Source: JBLHLB01 sp047618505
GTDB lineage: Bacteria > Planctomycetota > UBA1135 > GCA-002686595
Direction: 5' to 3'
DNA length: 7,716 nucleotides
Assembly: GCA_047618505.1 (NCBI GenBank)
Contig: JBLHLB010000194.1
Coordinates: 1-7,716 of the forward strand
The position numbers and the translations under genes were made by a program. The first letter of the stretch is position 1. Each line of letters opens with the position of its first letter. Positions 1-6,500 of the stretch are shown piece by piece. The notes under the pieces were generated by a model. That model had not been told where the DNA came from, ran no database searches, and was given only the letters and a program-made list of their open reading frames with translations.

Positions 1-117
1 GAAATCGGCCTTTGGGGTCGTCCGATCGTAGCCGAGGCGGCTGCGACCCGTGGGCAGGCTGCCCTTGACGCGCCGGTCCTTGATGTGGCCCGCATCGCAG
101 TCCTTAAGCGACGTTAG
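1..117 (+). CDS. C-terminal end of an unrecognised protein (5' truncated by window edge)
   Basis: The first reading frame is open from base 1 to a TAG at 115-117 and gives a 38-residue C-terminal tail beginning EIGLWGRPIVAEA and ending ARIAVLKRR. The mix of Ala, Val and Leu with a basic end looks like the last helix and strand of a soluble enzyme rather than random translation. No motif in this piece identifies the family, and I give no function. It is on the same strand as the small gene at 263, with about 145 bases between them. Whether it is truly coding depends on the sequence to the left of the window. Confidence 0.5.
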   Translation, partial: EIGLWGRPIVAEAAATRGQAALDAPVLDVARIAVLKRR

Positions 118-262
118 AAGACGGTCCGTTGGTCAGCACCTTCGCCTCGCCTTACCCTTACTATCCCTACGGAACGGCTCGCCGTGCCATGGGAGCCAGC
201 GGAGCCGGGCCACTCAGGGACTCAATCTGGAAGCCAGTTGTGAGGCCAGTTCAGGTGCAAGC

Positions 263-427
263 ATGAGTCGGATCAAAGCCACACTTGGGAGAATCTGGGC
301 CCTCGTGAGGGGTCTCTTTCCCAGCAGCCGGGTCCTTTGCGACACGTGCAAGTACGACTACGGACACGTGTGCGTGCGGCCGGAGCGTCCCAATGCGACG
401 AGCTGCCCGGACTTCAAGCGGCGCTGA
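263..427 (+). CDS. 54-residue four-cysteine mini-protein, probable metal-binding knuckle
   Basis: This short ORF starts at ATG 263, with AGGTG at 253-257 as a plausible ribosome binding site five bases upstream. The N-terminal half (residues 1-22) is basic and hydrophobic (IWALVRGLF), amphipathic rather than a clear membrane span. The C-terminal half has cysteines at 26, 29, 37 and 48 (C-x2-C-x7-C-x10-C) in CDTCKYDYGHVCVRPERP, followed by SCPDFKRR. The spacing suggests a small zinc- or iron-binding knuckle, which is inference. Proteins of this look occur as uncharacterised small ORFs in environmental bacteria, but I cannot name a family. The same frame is open back to base 50, but that part overlaps the end of the gene at 1-117, so the internal ATG is preferred. 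It is convergent with tgt, with the MITE-like palindrome between them. Confidence 0.6.
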   Translation: MSRIKATLGRIWALVRGLFPSSRVLCDTCKYDYGHVCVRPERPNATSCPDFKRR

Positions 428-450
428 AGTCCGCCTGTACTTGATCGCGG

Positions 451-618
451 CCTAGCAGTCCGTTGAAAAACAGCAGCTTCTCGGTTGGTCTCCACAAATT
501 GCCTGGCAAGGCGTCGGGTTCTCCGCGTAGCTGTACCTACACGGGTGGTTCCGATAACGCAGCCAGGCGATTTGTGGGGGCCGAGCGAGGAGTTGCTGTT
601 TTTCAACGGGCTGCTAGG
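451..618. mobile_element. 168-bp near-palindromic MITE-like element
   Basis: Two 56-base arms, 451-506 and 563-618, are inverted copies matching at 48 of 56 positions with no gaps. They surround a 56-base centre. The outer ends read CCTAGCAG and CTGCTAGG, followed inward by CCGTTGAAAAACAGC and its complement. The centre has further weak self-pairing: GCGT 511-514 with ACGC 557-560, and GTAG 527-530 with CTAC 537-540. No real ORF lies inside. The frames that are open on both strands result from the palindrome. I see no clear target-site duplication (left flank TTGATCGCGG, right flank GGTGTGCCCC). Size, symmetry and placement in a convergent gap fit a non-autonomous MITE or large REP-like element. 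A bidirectional transcription-terminating role is possible but unproven. Confidence 0.75.
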
Positions 619-638
619 GGTGTGCCCCTGTGTCAGGG
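616..638. terminator. small GC hairpins at the right edge of the palindrome, weak terminator candidate
   Basis: Two mutually exclusive short stems lie here: AGGGG 616-620 with CCCCT 625-629 (loop TGTG), and CCCTG 626-630 with CAGGG 634-638 (loop TGT). They are 50-70 bases beyond the tgt stop. Neither is followed by a proper T-tract on either strand, so a terminator role is only a guess from position. Confidence 0.2.
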
Positions 639-686
639 TCTCCCAATTGAGGGGGCGACCTGAACCCGCTCAGGGATCAGAGAGGG

Positions 687-1832
687 TCAGCCCGCGGAGC
701 TCTTACGCGACATTCCCTGGTTCTGAACGCGCTTCAGGATTGACTCTATATTGCCGCCCAGAATCGCAACCCGCAGATCCTCCATCAGGTGAATGAAGTA
801 ACGCAGGTTGTGCAAGGTCAAGAGAATGCCCGCGAGCATCTCGTTGGTCTTGCACAGGTGCCGGACGTAGCCCTTGCTGAAGCGTGTGCAGCAGGGGCAA
901 TCGCAATTCGCGTCCACAGGTGACTCGTCGCGGGCCCAGCGACTGTTGCGTAGGTTGAGACGACCGATGGATGTGAAGGCCTGGTGGTTGCGCCCGTGGC
1001 GCGTGGGTGTCACGCAGTCGAAGAGGTCTATGCCACGGTCTACGGCATCGACGAAGTCGAGCGGCGTGCCCACGCCCATCAGATAGCGCGGACGATCCTC
1101 CGGCAATAGGGGGGCTGCAACCTCTACAGCAGCCAACATGTCCTCGCGACCTTCGCCCGTGGCCACGCCGCCGATGGCGTAGCCCGGCAGATCGTGTGAG
1201 GTGACCGCATCCACCGAGGCACGGCGAAGCTCAGGGAAGATTCCGCCCTGGACGATGCCGAAGAGAGCATTGCCACTCGCGAGTCCTTCGCGCTCGCGCC
1301 AGCGACGCACGCAACGCTCAAGCCAGCGGTGGGTGCGCTCGGTGGCACGCTCGACGGCTGGGCGCTCCGTCGGGTTTGAAGGACACTCGTCGAAGGCCAT
1401 CAAGACATCCGGTCCGAGGGCCAGCTGAATATCCACCACCTTCTCGGGTGTCAGGCGAATCGGAGTGCCGTCCACGACCGACTTCATGGTGGCGCCGTCG
1501 TCGTCTAGGGCTGTCATGTGCCCGAGGCTAAAGACTTGATAACCCCCGGAATCCGTCAGGATTGGGCCATCCCAGCCCATGAATCGATGGATTCCGCCCA
1601 GCTCTCGCACCACATCTTCGCCAGGTCTAAGGTGTAGATGGTAGGTGTTCGCGAGCAGCATGCTCGCGCCCACGGTCTCCAGTTGATCGGGCATGATCCC
1701 CTTGACCGTCCCCCGCGTTCCCACGGGCATGAAGGCTGGCGTTGGAACATCTCCGTGGGGAGTGTGGAAGGTTCCGGCGCGCGCGCGGGAATTGCTCGCA
1801 ACAGCCTCGAGCGTGAAAGAGAAACCAGACAT
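687..1832 (-). CDS. tgt: tRNA-guanine transglycosylase (queuine/preQ1 tRNA-ribosyltransferase)
   Basis: This enzyme exchanges guanine-34 for preQ1 in the anticodons of Asn, Asp, His and Tyr tRNAs, in the queuosine pathway. At 381 residues it has the usual bacterial length. Family motifs appear in order: GTRGTVK (38-44), NTYHLHLRPG (62-71), TDSGGYQVFS (93-102) with general acid/base Asp94, FDECPS (147-152) with base-recognition Asp148 and Cys150, GIVQGG (192-197), GYAIGG (217-222), and FDCVTPTRHGRN (271-282) with nucleophile Asp272. The zinc site is Cys310, Cys312, Cys315 and His341. Functional roles follow the well-studied Zymomonas enzyme, offset by 8. Thr225 stands where that enzyme has Val233. 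ATG 1832 is preceded by AAGGA about 12 bases upstream and lies 9 bases after the ruvB stop, so the two genes are probably one transcript. No queA is in the window. Confidence 0.97.
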   Translation of the reverse strand: MSGFSFTLEAVASNSRARAGTFHTPHGDVPTPAFMPVGTRGTVKGIMPDQLETVGASMLLANTYHLHLRPGEDVVRELGGIHRFMGWDGPILTDSGGYQVFSLGHMTALDDDGATMKSVVDGTPIRLTPEKVVDIQLALGPDVLMAFDECPSNPTERPAVERATERTHRWLERCVRRWREREGLASGNALFGIVQGGIFPELRRASVDAVTSHDLPGYAIGGVATGEGREDMLAAVEVAAPLLPEDRPRYLMGVGTPLDFVDAVDRGIDLFDCVTPTRHGRNHQAFTSIGRLNLRNSRWARDESPVDANCDCPCCTRFSKGYVRHLCKTNEMLAGILLTLHNLRYFIHLMEDLRVAILGGNIESILKRVQNQGMSRKSSAG

Positions 1833-1841
1833 GCGCTGCGC

Positions 1842-3014
1842 CTATCCTTGGGCGTTAGTGTCGTTCTGCAGGGGCGGTAGCCCCACGGCGGTGCGACCCG
1901 CGGGGGTGATGATACGGCCGCGCCCAGTCTTGCGCAGGAAGCCTGAACGCAGCAGGTGCGGTTCGTAAACCTCTTCGATGGTGTCTTCCGTTTCGCCAAC
2001 TGCGGCAGCGATGGTCTTCAAACCTGTGGCTTCGCTTTCGTTTTGCGAGAGGCACAGCAGCACGCGACGATCCATTTCCTCGAGGCCGTTCTCATCGACC
2101 CCTAGACGTTCCAAGGCTTCCCGGGCGAGGGCTTCATCGACCTTGCTCTCGCCACGCACCTGGGCTAAGTCCCGAACCCGTCGCAGGAATCGGTTGGCAA
2201 CTCGAGGTGTTCCGCGGCAGCGCGCGGCAATGCGCGTCGCTGCCGTGTCCGTAAGCTGCACATCCAAAATGGAGGCCGCACGCCGAAGAATTTGCTCGAG
2301 TTCGTCAGTGGGGTAGGGGTCCATGCGCTCCAGCAAACCGAAGCGGCCCCGGAAGGGGGCGGAGAGCAATCCTTCGCGCGTGGTCGCTCCCACCAAGGTG
2401 AAGCGTGCGAGGGAAAGCGGTAGAACTCGTGCGTTCGGACCCTGGTCGATCGTGAAGTCGATCGTGAAATCTTCCATGGCGCTGTAGAGGTACTCCTCGA
2501 CGGCAGCCGACACGCGGTGGATCTCGTCGATGAAGAGCACGGAACCCGGGGTCAGTTGGGTCAGGATGCCCACAAGATCCTTTGGGCGATCCAGTGCCGG
2601 CCCCGTGGTTGTGTGCAGGTCGGTGTCCATTTCAGCCGCCAGGATCCGCGCCAGGCTGGTCTTGCCCAACCCAGGGGGGCCAGAGAGCAGCACGTGGTCC
2701 AGGGGCTCCCCGCGTCCGCGGGCTGCCTGAAGGGCGATCTGGAGATTGGAGACCACCCGACCTTGGCCAACGAACTCGGCCATCGTGCGAGGTCGTAGGA
2801 CGTTCTCAAGTTCTCGCTCCCGGGGGCCAGCGGAGGGGGCGGTCCAGGCGTCTCCGGATTCACCGTCCGGGGCATTGCCCTTGTCGGAATCCTGGAAGGC
2901 GTCGGGGCGTAGGGTCGGTTCGTGGGAGTTCACCGCCAGAGAGTAACCCCCCGGGGCCAGGGGTTCGATTCCGACCTGGCTGCCTGTTGGGATTTGGCCG
3001 GTGGTGGCGATCAT
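1842..3014 (-). CDS. ruvB: Holliday junction branch migration helicase subunit RuvB
   Basis: RuvB is the AAA+ hexameric motor that, with RuvA, drives branch migration of Holliday junctions in recombinational repair. Numbering here is for the full open frame starting at GTG 3056 (404 residues). Walker A GPPGLGKT is at 126-133, Walker B VLFIDE at 173-178, sensor 1 VGATTREG at 222-229, arginine finger Arg238 in RGRFG, sensor 2 GTPRVANR at 282-289, and the C-terminal winged helix ends with RGRIITPAG (379-387). The conserved core begins only near residue 80. Possible starts are GTG 3056, ATG 3014 (390 residues, used here) and GTG 2933 (363 residues, closest to the usual length of about 340). None has a convincing Shine-Dalgarno, so the start is uncertain. 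Residues 43-80 are polar, Pro/Asp-rich and probably disordered. tgt follows after 9 bases; ruvA and ruvC are not adjacent. Confidence 0.96.
   Translation of the reverse strand: MIATTGQIPTGSQVGIEPLAPGGYSLAVNSHEPTLRPDAFQDSDKGNAPDGESGDAWTAPSAGPRERELENVLRPRTMAEFVGQGRVVSNLQIALQAARGRGEPLDHVLLSGPPGLGKTSLARILAAEMDTDLHTTTGPALDRPKDLVGILTQLTPGSVLFIDEIHRVSAAVEEYLYSAMEDFTIDFTIDQGPNARVLPLSLARFTLVGATTREGLLSAPFRGRFGLLERMDPYPTDELEQILRRAASILDVQLTDTAATRIAARCRGTPRVANRFLRRVRDLAQVRGESKVDEALAREALERLGVDENGLEEMDRRVLLCLSQNESEATGLKTIAAAVGETEDTIEEVYEPHLLRSGFLRKTGRGRIITPAGRTAVGLPPLQNDTNAQG
2445..2468 (-). repeat. perfect 12-bp tandem pair inside ruvB
   Basis: GTCGATCGTGAA occurs at 2445-2456 and again at 2457-2468. On the coding strand this encodes FTID-FTID (residues 197-204 of the full frame) in the beta-hairpin region after MED. 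Comparison by eye with E. coli RuvB (MEDYQLDIMIGEGP) shows no length change, so this replaces residues rather than inserting them. Confidence 0.85.
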
Positions 3015-3196
3015 TCGCGCTCTGGGGTCCAAAAGGCGAGAGGTGCGAAAGCGCACAGAGCCGATGGAACTCAGAACTCAGAAGCGCCCGGTGGGTCGGA
3101 TCGGGTCATCAGTGACTCGCGGGCGAATCTCCGTAAACCGTTGCCATGCAAGGGAGTAGGGCATGAAAGCGGGGGTGACTGGCTCGTTTCGTACAC

Positions 3197-3213
3197 TTGG
3201 CACGCTACTTGTA
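3197..3213 (+). promoter_or_regulatory. sigma-54 (RpoN)-type promoter candidate
   Basis: The sequence TTGGCACGCTACTTGTA matches the -24/-12 consensus (YTGGCACGRNNNTTGCW) at all but two specified positions. GG at 3199-3200 and the -12 dinucleotide at 3211-3212 have the required ten-base spacing. The -12 dinucleotide is GT instead of the near-invariant GC, which weakens the call. It points toward the lipoprotein gene and predicts a start near 3224 and a leader of about 290 bases. I see no clear enhancer-binding site upstream. Confidence 0.4.
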
Positions 3214-3232
3214 CAGACAGAGTTCGGCACCC

Positions 3233-3249
3233 CTTCGAAGCATTCGAAT
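3233..3249. repeat. two adjacent 8-bp palindromes, operator-like
   Basis: CTTCGAAG (3233-3240) and ATTCGAAT (3242-3249) are each perfectly palindromic and share TTCGAA. Their centres are nine bases apart. They lie just downstream of the start predicted for the sigma-54-like promoter. This could be a paired operator or chance. Confidence 0.3.
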
Positions 3250-3515
3250 CCCGGCCTCAGCGTCCCTACGGCGCTGATTTCCCGCTCCAGCGCCCAAAGT
3301 CGTTGAACGGGAATCGCCCCGCAGGCTTGGCCTGGGGAGTGAGTCAGGATTGAATGTTGCACTTGGGAATGCCCCCTCACCCCGTCTCCGACTTTTTTCC
3401 CCCCTTTCAGTCAGTTGTCACAGCGCGCGGATGCCCCCTGCGCGGGACCACTGAGTGATTCACGGTTGACGCCCCTGGCGTCGAGACAATTCAGCGCCAA
3501 CCGGCGTTGGGACGA

Positions 3516-6500
3516 ATGATGCACAACGCAGACAACTCGCCTCGAAAGCACCGTAACTCCGCCGTGATCGCAGGCTCACTAAGCCTCGCGGCCGCATTCA
3601 CGCTTACCGCCTGTGGTGGTGGTGGCGCCGGTTCTGGCTCGCGCATGGACCTGACTGAGGCTTCCAATGGCTTCGGCCGGTTGCTGCCCCACCGGATCTA
3701 TGTTGCGGATGGCAACGGCCTGCCGACGAATCAGCTGCTTGAGATTCGCGATATCCAGGACCTGAAGGACAATGCCACTTCGACGAACGGCATCCTGCCG
3801 CCCATCGAGTGGCCGCTGACTGCGAAGTTGCCCAATGGTGATGCGGGAAACCACTTCATCTACGCGCGCTTCACACAACCCATCGATGTGAACTCCGTCC
3901 TAGACGGAGCCGTGAGTGCGGGCAACGCTTACAACCTCACGGGGACGATCGCTGTCGAGTCGGTTGACTCCACGGGCACAGTGACTCTGGTCCCGGGGCG
4001 AGCATTTGTAGGGGGCTACACCTACGGTTCGGTTGACCCGGCGGATTCCTCACGACTTCTGCTTGAGGAGTGGATCGGTTCAGCCAACGGGCTTCCCTCC
4101 GCACTCGACGTGAATGGCGAGACGCCGGGATTGGGCTTCCCCGGTACACAGAGCACGACCTCCTTTTCGGGTGGGCTAGATCTCGTGTCTCCGAACACCT
4201 TCGTTTTCATTCCCGATATTGACGGCGAATTGACCTCCTTGGAGACCTTCCGAACTGATGCGCAGATTCGCATCCGGATCACCAAGAGTGTGCTTGCGGT
4301 CAATGGTGGAGCTCTACGTGATGCGGGCGTGGCATTGGCCACTGTGGGCCCTGACACGATTCCCATTGAAGTCGGGAACGCTGCGAGCGACCCGGCCATC
4401 CTTCCCTTCGATGGAGCGCTGGACGTCGATCCCGAGACTTCGATTCTGGTCGAGTTCACGGAGCCCATTCAGATTCGCAGCCTTGGAGAGTTTGACGACG
4501 GCACGGCGCCGGTCCTATCCGCTGCAATCCAGATCGAGTTCGGTCCCGATGGCGGTCGCGTTCAAGTTCCCTTCCATGTGAACATTGAGTCGCCCTTTGA
4601 CCTGACGCACATCGAGCTTATTCCCACCTACAATTTCCCGGGCTCCGGGCCCATCATTGATGGACTGTCTTGCGGGTCCTTTAGTGAGATCGAAGTCTCG
4701 ATCAACCCGGATCAGTTCTCTGACCTTTCGGGCAACCTGAACAGCTCTTCGCCCTCGATTAGCTTCACCACGGCCGAGGGTCCCGGCATCGTCAACGCGC
4801 CGGTTACACCGGACACGATCTACGTAAACCGTGGTGGTAGTAACCCCGGCATCTCGGTCATCGACCTCAACGGATTTGGACAGGGGCCGGGCAACCCGAC
4901 CTATGACCTGAACAACCCGATTATTGAAGGCAACACCAACTTCCGGAACAACCCGAACCTGGCTCTCCAGGGGTCGATCATGATTCCGTCCCTGACGGCC
5001 GGAGTCTGTGTTTTCGACGGTGGTTCCCCCGGAGTCTTCAGTCTTGCGACTGACACCTCGTTGAACGATCGACTGATCGCTTCGCCCCTGTTGACGGCGC
5101 CCTCGGATATGGCCCTTGGTTGGGCCTTGGATCTGACCTTCAACAACTCGCTGCCTTTCGGCTGTCAGGCTGGCGGTGGCAACATCTGCTCCCAGACAGG
5201 CCTCAAGATCGTCATCGTCGCCTCCGGCGGTCCCTCGACCTTGGCGCCGGGCGCAGCGGGTGGAAACGTTCCTGTGAAGACCGTCATCGGTGGTCCGAAC
5301 TTCGCAAACTGGGCTCCGCACCCGAACCCGCCGCCGTTGATCTTCCCGCCCCTGTGCTTGTCGCCGCTGCTGGCAGCCCAGGAGCCGTCCTCGATCGACC
5401 TACCCCTGATGCTTCCGCCGGTTCAGAACCTTTTGAGCCCCGGCAGCTCTCCCCTGGGTAACCCGGATCTTGGGCTGGCCCCCAACGGTATTCTTGCCCT
5501 CGAGCAGAACGCCTTCTTCCAAGGCCCGTCGCCGCCCCAGACTTCGATTCAAGCCTGCAACGCCTACGGCATCCGCCAACAGATCGGGCACTTCCTCTAC
5601 GTGGCGGACCGTGGTTCGAACGAAGTCGTCGTGCTCAACTCGAACCGCTTCACGGTGATCGACCGGATCCTTGTTCCGGACCCGACCTCCCTGGCCATGG
5701 GTCCCAACCTGGACCTCTTGGCGGTTACCAGTTCTTCGGCTGACCTGGTTACCTTCATCGACACGGACCCCTCCTCCTCGACTTTCCACCAGATCGTCAA
5801 GGTGACCCCCGTGGGTAGTGGACCGACCGGGATCGCCTGGGAAGGTGGCAACGAAGACATCCTCGTGGTCAACACCCAGGAAGGCTCGATGTCTGTGATC
5901 TCGGCCTTCAGTCTGAACGTTCGTAAGACGGTGACCAGCCAGATTTCGAACCCCATCGACGTGGCCATCACTCCGCGCCAAGGCACCTTCGGCTTCCTGC
6001 GCGGCGTCTACTTTGCCTACATCCTGAACGGCGACGGTTCCGTTGCTGTCTTCGAGTCCGGTCCGGACGGCGTCAACGGCTGGGGCTTCGATGATGTCAT
6101 CGGTGTGCCGTCTTACCGCTTCCCGCGCCCGAAGGCGATCCAGCCTGACATCCTCGACCTGCGTTCCGCGATCTGGGTTGTTCACGAGGATCCCCTCGAC
6201 ACGGCCGGACTGCCCACGGGCCTCGGCGGGGGAGCGATCTCCAACATGGCCATCACAGGTGGCACCAGTGGTCAGATCCCCCTGGCTTCCGGCGCCTTCG
6301 GCAACCCGGGTATCCGTGACATCCAGTGGTCGATCAAGGTCTCCATCGGTGAGGGCCCCAACGGCCTGACCGGTATCCCGACCGATATCGCCTTCGACAA
6401 CCAGCGCAACCTGGCGCCCCTGACGAACTTCTCGACGGTCTTCTCGGCCGGCGTTGCAGCGAACGTCAACGGCAAGTCGATCGTGCGCGTCAACGCAGGT

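Larger units (their letters stand above)
3057..3506. other. divergent intergenic region between ruvB and the large lipoprotein gene
   Basis: About 450 bases separate the outermost ruvB start from the earliest possible start of the lipoprotein. The region holds a sigma-54-like promoter on the plus strand (3197-3213), two adjacent 8-bp palindromes (3233-3249), a pyrimidine run with T6 and C6 (about 3391-3402), and a TTGACG (3466-3471) without a properly spaced -10. I find no convincing promoter for ruvB on the minus strand, and no gene I would defend. Confidence 0.6.

Noticed and set aside
50..262. Longer N-terminal version of the 54-residue mini-protein
   Set aside because: The extension overlaps the end of the upstream coding frame, reads like a basic, low-information translation, and lacks an RBS. 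The conserved-looking part begins after ATG 263.
358..663. Small ORFs on both strands across the 451-618 palindrome
   Set aside because: They are mirror images of each other produced by the inverted arms and have no gene-like start signals.
2947..2975. tRNA T-arm lookalike (GGGTTCGATTCC)
   Set aside because: Only two base pairs of the T-stem can form and no acceptor, D or anticodon arms fit. It lies in the ruvB leader.
3238..3258. Second T-arm lookalike (ATTCGAATCCCGG)
   Set aside because: The flanks do not pair as a T-stem and no cloverleaf can be drawn. The match is explained by the TTCGAA palindromes.
3354..3458. 34-codon ORF with an AGGA four bases upstream of its ATG
   Set aside because: The translation is Pro-rich and spans a T6-C6 homopolymer run. 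There is no motif, and one good-looking RBS is not enough.
3466..3490. TTGACG plus GACAAT as a sigma-70 promoter for the lipoprotein
   Set aside because: The spacer would be only 13 bases, and the properly spaced hexamers are poor.
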